Below the pieces are notes generated by a model. It ran no database searches. It had not been told where the DNA came from and worked only from the letters and a program-made list of their open reading frames with translations. Of a DNA stretch of 64,000 nt, positions 1 through 8,290 are shown one piece after another. Origin of the DNA: Euryarchaeota archaeon UBA182 (lineage in GTDB: Archaea; Thermoplasmatota; Poseidoniia; Poseidoniales; Thalassarchaeaceae); contig DAGH01000025.1 of NCBI GenBank assembly GCA_002495675.1, positions 1-64,000 on the forward strand, written 5' to 3'. The translations under genes were made by a program, and so were the position numbers. Position 1 is the first letter of the stretch. Each line of letters opens with the position of its first letter.

Positions 1-1575
1 GAGCCCCTGACACTGGAGGTCCCCACGGGCGAGGGCTGGCTCAACCTGACTGCTGAGATCGAGAAGAGCATGCCGGAGGTCGCAGAATTTAACACGCAGA
101 TTATCACAACAACGGTTGGCCCCACCCAGATTGAGTGGTCTGGAGGGAACTTCACTGACTACTATTCGCTCTACATGGATGGCGATCTAGTCTACAGGGG
201 CTACAGCCACACCTATTTGTTCCTGCCACAGGTCCCGGGAAGTTTCCAATTCTCAATAGAGGCCTCTAACCCCAACGGATCGATTGCGAATCCCATGGAA
301 TTGAAGGTCATAGTGCTGCCGGGCCAGGACAGCTCAGACTTGTGGTCCACAGGAATGGTTTGGAACTACACATTGACTCACACGCCCTATTTCCAACAGA
401 ACAAGAGCTACACCACAATTGGCTCTGAACCAGTGGAGGACGCATTCGGCAACCCTGTCGATAGTTATCTGCTCAGGGTCACAGACACGGAGTATGAGGA
501 GGGTGAGAAAGCATTCCGATGGGTGGATGCTGCCAACCTAATGACGGTCCACACACATTGGGTGGATTCGCCGCTGGTATCATCCTACTACCAGGAGGGC
601 TTTCTCGGCTGGAGGTTCACAGATTCGGAGGGGGCCGCTGTGAACCCACTCGCTGCACAGAATGATGAGCAGCTTTTCTTACACTTCAATAGGACGAACG
701 TAATCGGTGTGCCGGGACACCCCAACGGCTACGACGATACCACAAATACAGTCAGGGTAGTCCATGGCGTGCAAATAACCACAATTGCTGGCAACTTTAC
801 GACCACGTATCTGGAGATCACCGATCAAAGTGATGGTGTAATCTCTTGGGAGATGTGGTACAACGAGACTGTCAGGAACTGGGTCAAGGTCGTCGACAGG
901 ATACCAGGCTCTCACTCCGACATGGTAGAATGGGAGTTGACCTCATTCAAAGTCCCGCTGACCCCTCAGTTCATAACCCAAGACGACATCAAATTGACCG
1001 ATGATGACTTCACCGTGGAATGGGCGTTATTCCAGGGTGCTGAGATCTATGAGCTCCGAGAAAATGGAGAGTTGATCTATACAGGAGGAGAGACCTCGTT
1101 CAAGATCAATGATAGGCTGGACGGGACATACACCTATGACTTAACCGCCGTCATGGAAACAGGAACTGAGATAGCCGGGGACTCGGTACAACTGCAGGTC
1201 TCATTCGTGCTGGAGCCCCCGGTGTTTGAAACAGATTCGCTCTCTGTTGAGTTACAGCCCACTCTGGTTAGGTGGGGTCCTGTCGAGGACGCCTATCACT
1301 ACACAGTGGTCGTGATTGACTCGACTGGCAACATAGAGATCGCCTATGAAGGTCCCTCGACCGAGGCCCAACTGGACTCGCTCCAACCAGGGATCAACAG
1401 AGTCAGGGTAATGGCTTCGATGGCCGATGGCACGAATTCGGATTATTCCGATTCCATATTCATCACCGTGAGCGATACGCATCAAACGGAATCCACACCC
1501 ATCGCAACCATGCTCATCGCATTGGGCCTGATACTATTCACAGCTGCCGCAATCTGGAGGAGGGCCGTCAGATGA
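1..1575 (+). CDS. Surface-anchored protein with Ig/FnIII-like domains (5' end outside window)
   Basis: The reading frame is open from base 1, so the N-terminus lies outside the window; at least 524 residues are visible. The visible part is rich in beta-strand-like Thr/Ser/Val segments with repeated question-like modules of the type WSGGNFTDYYSLY, VEWALFQGAEIYELRENG and VRWGPVEDAYHYTVVV, which look like tandem fibronectin III or Ig-like domains. The C-terminus has one hydrophobic helix (IATMLIALGLILFTAAAIW) followed by RRAVR, a typical archaeal C-terminal membrane anchor, so the body should face outside. The stop overlaps the start of the next gene (ATGA), which is a substrate-binding protein of an ABC importer. 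By context it may be a surface receptor or scaffold for the imported ligand, but nothing in the sequence identifies a ligand. An internal start at base 70 exists but is not needed. Confidence 0.7.
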   Translation, partial: EPLTLEVPTGEGWLNLTAEIEKSMPEVAEFNTQIITTTVGPTQIEWSGGNFTDYYSLYMDGDLVYRGYSHTYLFLPQVPGSFQFSIEASNPNGSIANPMELKVIVLPGQDSSDLWSTGMVWNYTLTHTPYFQQNKSYTTIGSEPVEDAFGNPVDSYLLRVTDTEYEEGEKAFRWVDAANLMTVHTHWVDSPLVSSYYQEGFLGWRFTDSEGAAVNPLAAQNDEQLFLHFNRTNVIGVPGHPNGYDDTTNTVRVVHGVQITTIAGNFTTTYLEITDQSDGVISWEMWYNETVRNWVKVVDRIPGSHSDMVEWELTSFKVPLTPQFITQDDIKLTDDDFTVEWALFQGAEIYELRENGELIYTGGETSFKINDRLDGTYTYDLTAVMETGTEIAGDSVQLQVSFVLEPPVFETDSLSVELQPTLVRWGPVEDAYHYTVVVIDSTGNIEIAYEGPSTEAQLDSLQPGINRVRVMASMADGTNSDYSDSIFITVSDTHQTESTPIATMLIALGLILFTAAAIWRRAVR

Positions 1576-2657
1576 TCGACAGAAAGTGGTTGGCCCTCAT
1601 GCAAGTCTCGGTCCTTATGATCGCCGGAGGTGCCGCATGGGAGGTCTCGAACAGGATTGGGAATACGATCGAAGAGGGAGGGATCACTGTTGTAGATTCC
1701 AACGATAAGACGCATACTTTCCCCAAGTCACCGGAGAGGGTAGTCCTCACCAACACCTATGCTGCGACGGTTATGAGGATGCTCGGCATCAACAACTCCG
1801 TAGTCGTAGGTGTCTCTGGCGATTTCAACGACGATTTGATGTGGCCAGAACTATCCAAGAGGGACAGGGTCCAACAATCCGCTCATTCAGAGATAGATTT
1901 CGAGTCGCTTCTGGACACCACTCCCGAGGTTTACATCGTCTTCGCGACCAACGGGATGGTCGACACCAACGCGATCCGGGACAAGCTGGAGCCTGTGGGC
2001 GTCACCGTAGTTGCACTGGACTTCTACAAATACGACTCACTGGAGAGGGAGATCGCCGTGTTGGCGGATATTTTCGGCAAGCAATCAGAGGCTAGAGAGT
2101 TGTTCGCTGAGTTCGCGGCCTTGGAGTCGCTGGTATCCGACCGCATCGAAACCCTCGATGACGCTGACAGGCCTTCGGTGGTGATTGAGCATCACGCATC
2201 GTTGATGAGGGATCCAGTGGTGTTGACCGGCACATCCCAGTGGACCGACTTGGTGCATCTGGCAGGCGGGAACAACGTGTTCTCGGAATTGCCTGGTCAC
2301 ACTACGCACGTGGACATGGAGGCAATATTGGATGAAAACCCAGATGTCCTAATGTTCGATGGCATAGTCTTCGACATCGGTTTCAATTCGTTCGATGACG
2401 AGGGAAGGTGTGAGACTCATTTTGGTTACATTGAAGATCGGACGGGTTTTGAAAACATGGATGCCGTTGCCAATCGAAGAATGGCGATAATGTCAGGTGA
2501 ATTCGCCGGTCCGATGATGATACACGGCCTGCCAACCCTAGCCAAAATCATGCATCCTAGCCTGTTCGAGGACGTCGACGCGGAGTCAATCTTGGATAGC
2601 TATTTCTCGAAATACCACAACGTGGAGAGGATCGGGAAATTCGTCTGCACGCCGTGA
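1572..2657 (+). CDS. ABC transporter substrate-binding protein, FecB/BtuF-like (heme, iron chelate or cobalamin)
   Basis: The protein has 361 residues. An N-terminal hydrophobic segment (WLALMQVSVLMIAGGAAW) is a signal or membrane anchor. The body matches the class III periplasmic-binding (TroA/BtuF) layout: VVDSNDKTHTFPKSPERVV at the start of lobe 1, a region around EVYIVFATNG, a long linking helix around residues 155-190, and a second lobe with LVHLAGGNNVFSELPG and ENPDVLMFDG. It overlaps the preceding surface protein by four bases and is followed 15 bases later by a FecCD permease and then an ATPase. Ligand class cannot be read from sequence alone; the HugZ-like gene downstream makes heme the best guess, with iron-siderophore or cobalamin as alternatives. 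Confidence 0.85.
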   Translation: MIDRKWLALMQVSVLMIAGGAAWEVSNRIGNTIEEGGITVVDSNDKTHTFPKSPERVVLTNTYAATVMRMLGINNSVVVGVSGDFNDDLMWPELSKRDRVQQSAHSEIDFESLLDTTPEVYIVFATNGMVDTNAIRDKLEPVGVTVVALDFYKYDSLEREIAVLADIFGKQSEARELFAEFAALESLVSDRIETLDDADRPSVVIEHHASLMRDPVVLTGTSQWTDLVHLAGGNNVFSELPGHTTHVDMEAILDENPDVLMFDGIVFDIGFNSFDDEGRCETHFGYIEDRTGFENMDAVANRRMAIMSGEFAGPMMIHGLPTLAKIMHPSLFEDVDAESILDSYFSKYHNVERIGKFVCTP

Positions 2658-2672
2658 TAAGGGAGGTCACCA

Positions 2673-3713
2673 ATGGATCTGATAACAAAGTCCCACATAG
2701 AGAAGACTGGGCGCCAGATCAGGCTATTGGCAGGACTTCTTTTTTTGACCCTGTTTTTCGCATTGTTCTCACTTGGGACCGGATCATCGAATAACCTAGG
2801 ACTGGTTCCGACGATGAAAATCATCTTCGGTCTCACTGAGCCGACGGGCCTCCAATCCGACATAATCTGGAGGTTGAGGTTTCCCCGGGTTTTGATGGCG
2901 ATAGTGGGTGGGGTTGCATTGGCGACTGCAGGTGCCCTCATGCAGGGATGCCTTGGGAACCCCTTGGTTTCTCCATTGACACTCGGTGTCGCATCTGGGG
3001 CTGCGCTTGGGGCAGCATTCGCCATCATCCTCGATTTCTCCTTCATACCCGAGGTCGCGATAGTCGCAAACGCCTTCCTGTTCTCATTGATAGTAGTAGG
3101 CGTGATAATCCGCTTGGGGAGCATGAGATCAGTCTCGGCTGAATCCTACATACTCGTCGGCATTGCGATTACCTTCATCGCCGGTGCGATAGTTTCGACC
3201 ATGACCTACTTCGCAACTGACGCCCAGTTATCCCAACTCACGCATTGGTCCTTCGGTAGCCTTTCCAGGCCGACATTAACCGACTCGGTGATCATCGGAT
3301 TTTTGGTCCTCTCTTTGCTGCCGATGGGGCTCATCTTCGCCTGGGACCTCAATGCCATGGCGCTGGGCGGTGATGACTTCGCTATTTCGACAGGAGTGGA
3401 TCCTAGAATCACCAGGAGGAACATACTAATCCTATCTGCGTTGCTAACCTCCATCATAATATCATTCACTGGCCTGATCGGTTTCGTGGGCCTTGCCGCA
3501 CCACACATGAGTCGGTTGATCATCGGCAACGATTACAGGAAACTGATTCCCTGCTCGGCCGTGGCAGGCGCCCTCCTCATGCTGTTTGCCGACACTGTGG
3601 GAAGAACCCTCTTTGCCCCAGTTGTGATACCAGTGGGGATCATGCTCTCTGTGATAGGCGGGCCGATCTTCATGTATCTGCTCATGAAGCACAAGGGAGG
3701 CATGGGCGTATGA
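2673..3713 (+). CDS. ABC transporter permease, FecCD/BtuC family
   Basis: The protein has 346 residues and about ten hydrophobic helices, the expected size for a FecCD permease. Family motifs are visible: LRFPRVLMAIVGGVALATAG near residue 75, then the GCLGNPLVSPLTLGVASGAA segment, and near the C-terminus GLIGFVGLAAPHMSRLIIG followed by FADTVGRTL and PVVIPVGIMLSVIGGPIF. The GLIGFVGLAAPH block is the contact loop with the ATPase. It would form the membrane channel of the importer as a homodimer. It lies between the binding protein and the ATPase, overlapping the latter by four bases (ATGA). Substrate as for the binding protein: heme, iron chelate or cobalamin. Confidence 0.93.
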   Translation: MDLITKSHIEKTGRQIRLLAGLLFLTLFFALFSLGTGSSNNLGLVPTMKIIFGLTEPTGLQSDIIWRLRFPRVLMAIVGGVALATAGALMQGCLGNPLVSPLTLGVASGAALGAAFAIILDFSFIPEVAIVANAFLFSLIVVGVIIRLGSMRSVSAESYILVGIAITFIAGAIVSTMTYFATDAQLSQLTHWSFGSLSRPTLTDSVIIGFLVLSLLPMGLIFAWDLNAMALGGDDFAISTGVDPRITRRNILILSALLTSIIISFTGLIGFVGLAAPHMSRLIIGNDYRKLIPCSAVAGALLMLFADTVGRTLFAPVVIPVGIMLSVIGGPIFMYLLMKHKGGMGV

Positions 3714-4546
3714 TGGAAACCCCTGGGGAGCTCATTCGGGGCGGGGATTCGTCTGTCATCCTAAAGGTTGAGAATCTGCATTTCAGATGGGGGGCCAATG
3801 AGGTCCTGAAGAACATCAATTTCGATGTCAGTGGCAATGAAATGGTTGCAATCCTCGGGAAAAACGGTGCTGGTAAGACAACCCTGATAAAATGCCTCAA
3901 CAGGATAAATCAAGTAAACGAGGGCAAGGTCACAATCGCGTCAAAAGACGTTTCCAAGATGCCCTTGTTAGATCTCTCAAAATCAATCTCATATGTCCCA
4001 CAAACCGTCAGAACAAGTTTCCCCATGGAGGTATTTGACGTGCTCATGTTGGGAAGGAGGCCTCACGTCTCTTGGAGGACATCCCCCCTCGACAAAGACC
4101 TGGTTAGCCAGACACTTCGTCAATTCGGCCTGGAGGAATTGGCCTTCAGAAGATTCGACCGCCTCTCGGGGGGAGAGAGGCAGCGAGTAGTGATAGCGAA
4201 GGCCGTGGTTCAGGACCCATCCATCTACCTCTTGGACGAGCCCACGAGTGACCTAGATCTGTGGACCCAACTTCTCACTATGGAGACCATTCGTGACATC
4301 ATAAATGATAGCGGGTCAGGGAAATCGGCAATTTTCGCAATTCACGACATCAACATCGCCGCGCGTTATTCCGATAGGGTGATGCTATTGCATGAGGGAG
4401 AGATACTAGCTGACGGCCCACCAGAGGATGTCATCACAAGGAGCAACATTGCGAAGGTGTTTGGGGTTGAATGCGACATAACGCAGGCAACGAACGACCA
4501 TAGTATGAACGTAGTCATTGGGAAACCAATTACCAAAAGGATGTGA
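3710..4546 (+). CDS. ABC transporter ATP-binding protein, FepC/BtuD type
   Basis: The protein has 278 residues and all ABC ATPase motifs: Walker A GKNGAGKTT near residue 50, Q-loop YVPQ, signature LSGGERQR, Walker B IYLLDEPTSDLD, and switch His in AIHDINIAARYSDRVMLL. It powers the importer formed with the preceding permease and binding protein. The start overlaps the permease stop, and the stop overlaps a possible upstream GTG start of the flavodoxin. The first 17 residues lie before the usual beginning of the domain (LKVENLHFRWG), so a slightly later start is possible, but the ATG at the permease stop is the most economical choice. Confidence 0.95.
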   Translation: MMETPGELIRGGDSSVILKVENLHFRWGANEVLKNINFDVSGNEMVAILGKNGAGKTTLIKCLNRINQVNEGKVTIASKDVSKMPLLDLSKSISYVPQTVRTSFPMEVFDVLMLGRRPHVSWRTSPLDKDLVSQTLRQFGLEELAFRRFDRLSGGERQRVVIAKAVVQDPSIYLLDEPTSDLDLWTQLLTMETIRDIINDSGSGKSAIFAIHDINIAARYSDRVMLLHEGEILADGPPEDVITRSNIAKVFGVECDITQATNDHSMNVVIGKPITKRM

Positions 4547-4551
4547 GAAAA

Positions 4552-5016
4552 ATGAGTGACAAGAACATATTGATATTGTACGGAACAGAGACAGGGAACG
4601 CAAAGGCACTGGGAGAGGACGCCGAGATTATGGCCTCGAAGATGGGTTTCGAGGCCAAGCTCGAAGACATGGAGTACTTCGAGGCCGGGGACATCTCCGA
4701 CTATGAGAGGCTGCTAATCATTTGCAGCACATGGGGTGACGGCGAACAGCCTTACAGTGCTCAGGACCTATATGACAGTGTCAGCAGCCTCAGTGGAGGG
4801 GCGTTGAAGGGTGTCAATTTCAGCGTCCTTGCCTTGGGGGATACCTCCTACGAGCTGTTTTGCGAGTCAGGCAAGGAGTGGGACAAGGTCATAGAGGAGA
4901 AGGGCGGCACTCGGGTAAAGGACCGCGTGGATCTGGACACTGACTATGACGACTACGCAGATGATTGGATCATGGACACGCTGGATTTGATGTTTAAGAT
5001 ACCAACAGGAGAGTGA
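4552..5016 (+). CDS. Flavodoxin
   Basis: This is a single-domain flavodoxin of 154 residues from the ATG chosen here. The FMN phosphate loop is visible as LYGTETGNAKAL at the N-terminus, the first isoalloxazine loop as CSTWGDGEQP and the second as ALGDTSYELFCESG, the pattern seen in flavodoxins and in the FMN domain of sulfite and cytochrome P450 reductases. A GTG nine bases upstream at 4543 would overlap the ATPase stop; the ATG at 4552 is preferred because the conserved domain starts at once after it. It is probably cytoplasmic and an electron donor. Its place between a metal-chelate importer and a HugZ-like gene suggests it may supply electrons for heme breakdown or ferric reduction, which is inference. 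Confidence 0.92.
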   Translation: MSDKNILILYGTETGNAKALGEDAEIMASKMGFEAKLEDMEYFEAGDISDYERLLIICSTWGDGEQPYSAQDLYDSVSSLSGGALKGVNFSVLALGDTSYELFCESGKEWDKVIEEKGGTRVKDRVDLDTDYDDYADDWIMDTLDLMFKIPTGE

Positions 5017-5020
5017 GAAG

Positions 5021-5851
5021 ATGTCCGAGGAGAAGGGAGCAGATGGAGGAATTCCAAGGCACTTGCCCCCTAAGGGATCGGATACTCGTAGTCAGGAGCT
5101 CCTCTACGACCCGAACATACCCACTCCCAGCCATTCGGAGCATGCAAGGACCATGGTTAGCAAGATAGGGACTGGCACACTCTGCACGCTATCCAGCGAG
5201 CCTGAAGGATATCCATATGGGTCTTTCGTCACGTATGCCATCCACGATGGCAATCCGATATTCCTCATCAGCGGGCTGGCCGAGCATACAAAGAATCTGC
5301 TGGATTCCCCACAATCGTCGCTGCTCGTCGCGGAAGCCGGGGAGGGGAATCCCCTTGCGCTCGGTAGGACCACTCTGATCGGAGATTGTGAAAGAATGTC
5401 CGATGAAGAACGAGAAAGTGCCAAACAGGTCTTCCTCGCTTCCCATCCGGACGCCACCTTCTACGTGGATTTCAAAGATTTCTACTTCTACAAGTTGATT
5501 GTCCAATCAGCCAGGTACATAGGTGGATTCGGCAGGATGTCATGGATCGGGGGGGACGATTGGATGGCCGCGGAGCCCGACCCCCTCGCAAACGCTGCAG
5601 CTGACATCATAGAACACATGAACGATGACCACAGGGACGCGATGATCGAGTGTTGCAAGAAACTCTCGAAGGCCACGGACACGAGTGACGCCACCATGAC
5701 AGGTATCGACAGGTATGGGTTCGAGATGTCGGCAATGACGGAGCAGGGGCCAAGGCCAATAAGACTGGCTTTCAAAAATCAGGCGCACACTTCCGAGGAT
5801 GCGAGAATGGAGATAATCGCACTGGTTAAGAAGGCGAGATCCCAGAAATGA
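5021..5851 (+). CDS. HugZ-like / pyridoxamine-oxidase-fold protein with C-terminal DUF2470
   Basis: The protein has 276 residues and two domains. Residues ~35-175 form an FMN-binding split barrel of the pyridoxamine 5'-phosphate oxidase superfamily (GTGTLCTLS, GYPYGSFVTYA, GNPIFLISGLAEHTKNL), the arrangement of HugZ and the plant HOZ proteins. Residues ~190-270 match DUF2470 (ADIIEHMNDDHRDAM then a MTGIDRYGFEM strand). HugZ proteins bind or degrade heme, and DUF2470 is found in heme-handling proteins. It is the last gene of the ABC-importer/flavodoxin group, four bases after the flavodoxin stop, so a role in using imported heme is likely. Binding rather than degradation, or a general flavin role, cannot be excluded. 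Confidence 0.85.
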   Translation: MSEEKGADGGIPRHLPPKGSDTRSQELLYDPNIPTPSHSEHARTMVSKIGTGTLCTLSSEPEGYPYGSFVTYAIHDGNPIFLISGLAEHTKNLLDSPQSSLLVAEAGEGNPLALGRTTLIGDCERMSDEERESAKQVFLASHPDATFYVDFKDFYFYKLIVQSARYIGGFGRMSWIGGDDWMAAEPDPLANAAADIIEHMNDDHRDAMIECCKKLSKATDTSDATMTGIDRYGFEMSAMTEQGPRPIRLAFKNQAHTSEDARMEIIALVKKARSQK

Positions 5852-5859
5852 TGCTTGCC

Positions 5860-5879
5860 AAAGCCTTTCGAACGGCTTT
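5860..5879. terminator. Small inverted repeat between convergent genes
   Basis: A 6-base stem (aaagcc at 5860-5865 with ggcttt at 5874-5879, loop of 8) followed by a short A/T stretch lies in the 32 bases between the convergent HugZ-like and M28-ZIP genes. It could act as a shared 3'-end hairpin. Archaeal termination normally relies on T-runs, so this is a weak call. Confidence 0.25.
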
Positions 5880-5883
5880 ATAA

Positions 5884-8202
5884 TCACTCTAGTAGGAGCA
5901 GGGACATTTGCATCAATGCAGCACCGAAAATCATCCCCACTACCATGTAATTCGTCCTATTCTGGCTGTAGGCCTGGGGGACAAGTTCCTTGAGGCTGAC
6001 CACCGCCATTATGCCCCCGACGAACGAAAGAGAAAGGGCGACTATCAGAGGGGTCAGAACAGAGCCGAGAACGATCAGTGCGAAAAACGCGCCCAAAGGC
6101 TCGGTGAGGCCCGTCGCAAATGCGATTGCCATGGCCTTGAGGCTCCCGCCATTTCCTGCCTTGATTGGTGCCGCGACGGCGATCCCCTCAGGGATGTTAT
6201 GAAGGCCAATGGCAATCATGATTACGAGCCCGTATTGCGCAGATTCCATCACAGCGACGCCTATTGCCAGCCCCTCTGGGAAATTGTGGATGCCTAGCGC
6301 CACTGCAGTGAGTATGCCAGATTTGTAGAGTCGCCTCTCTTCAGACATCTCCATCAGGTCGTCCTCACGGCCGAGGTAGAAACCGGCGATGTATATTCCC
6401 GCCCCCCCTGCTATGAAAGACGTTGATACCAGCAGGAATCCGAAATCCTTTGCCTGTCCTAGCCATAGGTCTAGGATGGATATCAGGAGCATCACACCAG
6501 CCGCCATGCCCAACATGAAAGCCATCAATTCTCGGCTGATTTCCTTGATAACCAGGACTATCAAACCGCCGATGCCAGTCGCTAGTCCGGCTAATAGGGC
6601 GATAGTGAAGGGGAATAACCAGTTATCTGCTCCCCCCTCCAGGCCCTCGATTTTTACGATTGGCCCCCTTTCGCCGATTGCTCCTGTATACACCAATAGG
6701 TTCAATACAAATTCTGGGGTAAGCTTCAGACCTTCCTCATCATAGTCGTAGTTTGGGTAATAAGATTCAAGATATTCCCGGTAATGACTGCAACTCTCAC
6801 TCCCAACTGGTTCGGATACATGCTTTCCGGGGCCGATACCGATTGATCTGATTCCATATAATTCGAAGTTTCTATGGCTGCCGCATCCTCGAGGCTCGCC
6901 CTCATGATCGTAATGAGTTGAAACAGTCGCTGAGTAGACTTCTTTTTCTCCGAACACCTCACTCGCTAAATCCATCGAGATTCTTGCAATATCTGGATCG
7001 GACGTCTCAATATCTATCTCAAGGAGTCCCGATGAGGTGCTGAAAACTGCAGAATCGATATTTATGTACATCATTACGTCATCCGGGAATCCTTCGCTTT
7101 CAAGGTAGGCTTGACTGCTGAGCAGCCCTATTTCTTCCCCGCCAAATGAAGCAAATTTGACCGTATTCTCCAATTCATGTTTCTTGAGTTCTCTTGCGAT
7201 CTCCAGAATTTGAGCGACAGCCGCAGCGTCTTTTTTTCCCCCATTGCTGAGGTATGCCGTATCATGATGAGAACCAATCATCACTGAGGACGAAGACCTG
7301 CCAGAGATCTCCCCCGTCACGACGTGCACAGTACGTGGGCCAGTCCTTGCCGCTCCCCAATTGCCATCCAAGATGGCATATTTGTTATCATCACCACTAG
7401 CCTCCTGGATGTAATCCATGAAGATTTCAGCCGTATCCTCCGTGATGAAGATGAAAGGGATGATATCCAATTCAGGGTATGCAACAGGAAATGGGATTAT
7501 GCGCCCGTCATCATCTTGTACAACTATCGGTTCGTAATAGGGAGACCTGCCCCCCTCTTCATACACCATCAAGACGGAAGCCCCTGAAATGATAGCATCT
7601 CTATAGTAATCCGAAAATGACCTGTTTGTCTTGGTTGGATTGTGTTGAACCAAGACTGCCTTATCAACGAGGTCGCCTGCGTCGTTAAATTCGTCGGAAT
7701 CCCCAGTTCCGACATCAATCAATTCACTGTCATGCTTGTGCACCCCGCCTGAGTATCCGAAGAAACTGAACGACGTCATGTGGTTCAAGTCCCCCGAGGA
7801 AGATAATTGAATTCGGCCGGATCCGGCTGAGCCATCGGGCAAACCAGGAATATTACCTATTCCTTGTTCGACCTGCGCGTGCATATGCGTCTCCTCCTCC
7901 CCCTCCTGTGGCTCTTCCAACCATGACCCTAGAAGCTCAAATTCATTGATCTGAACATTCGACATTCCGGCCTGAATGAACATCTCTGAAATTATCGTGG
8001 AGGCGAGCTCCTCTCCGGGAGATCCAGCCACACGGGAGGTTATGTTGTTGATGTCGTCTGAATCGCTTGATATCTTTGCACCATCTGGATTGAATGTGAT
8101 TTCTGATTCTTCCAAGAGAATGGCGGCTGCCAATGAGCATATCAGGACGAAGGTGGACACGATACCAAGAATATTGATCCTGGAGGTCAAATCTACAACC
8201 AT
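5884..8202 (-). CDS. M28 zinc metallopeptidase fused to a ZIP-family metal transporter
   Basis: This is one uninterrupted 772-residue frame. Residues ~10-30 are a hydrophobic anchor. Residues ~50-500 form an M28 aminopeptidase, with a protease-associated-like insert at ~130-300. The probable metal and catalytic residues are present: H312 and D314 (SHHDT), D325 (GGKKDAAA), E356-E357 (FGGEEIG), D383 (INIDSA) and H473 (CSHYREY). Residues ~528-772 are a ZIP transporter of about eight helices with both metal-site signatures, HNFPEG at 639-644 and HNIPEG at 668-673, and the loop between helices 3 and 4 facing the cytoplasm. The topology is consistent: the anchor places the peptidase outside, where the ZIP N-terminus belongs. 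A natural reading is release or capture of zinc (or another divalent metal) coupled to peptide cleavage and uptake, which is inference. Each domain identification is strong. Confidence 0.92.
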   Translation of the reverse strand: MVVDLTSRINILGIVSTFVLICSLAAAILLEESEITFNPDGAKISSDSDDINNITSRVAGSPGEELASTIISEMFIQAGMSNVQINEFELLGSWLEEPQEGEEETHMHAQVEQGIGNIPGLPDGSAGSGRIQLSSSGDLNHMTSFSFFGYSGGVHKHDSELIDVGTGDSDEFNDAGDLVDKAVLVQHNPTKTNRSFSDYYRDAIISGASVLMVYEEGGRSPYYEPIVVQDDDGRIIPFPVAYPELDIIPFIFITEDTAEIFMDYIQEASGDDNKYAILDGNWGAARTGPRTVHVVTGEISGRSSSSVMIGSHHDTAYLSNGGKKDAAAVAQILEIARELKKHELENTVKFASFGGEEIGLLSSQAYLESEGFPDDVMMYINIDSAVFSTSSGLLEIDIETSDPDIARISMDLASEVFGEKEVYSATVSTHYDHEGEPRGCGSHRNFELYGIRSIGIGPGKHVSEPVGSESCSHYREYLESYYPNYDYDEEGLKLTPEFVLNLLVYTGAIGERGPIVKIEGLEGGADNWLFPFTIALLAGLATGIGGLIVLVIKEISRELMAFMLGMAAGVMLLISILDLWLGQAKDFGFLLVSTSFIAGGAGIYIAGFYLGREDDLMEMSEERRLYKSGILTAVALGIHNFPEGLAIGVAVMESAQYGLVIMIAIGLHNIPEGIAVAAPIKAGNGGSLKAMAIAFATGLTEPLGAFFALIVLGSVLTPLIVALSLSFVGGIMAVVSLKELVPQAYSQNRTNYMVVGMIFGAALMQMSLLLLE

Positions 8203-8290
8203 GCTAATCCAACGGCAGACAACGATGTATTTTTAGGTCACCCTAAACTTTGGTCATTAAGATTCTAAAAGATCGAATTTAGGTTGAAAA
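8203..8290. promoter_or_regulatory. Divergent promoter region
   Basis: These 88 bases separate the starts of the M28-ZIP gene (-) and the acyl-CoA dehydrogenase (+). A/T-rich, TATA-like stretches sit about 25-30 bases before each start codon (around 8228-8238 for the minus gene and around 8263-8272 for the plus gene), which would fit leaderless or very short-leader transcripts. This is a visual call. Confidence 0.4.
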
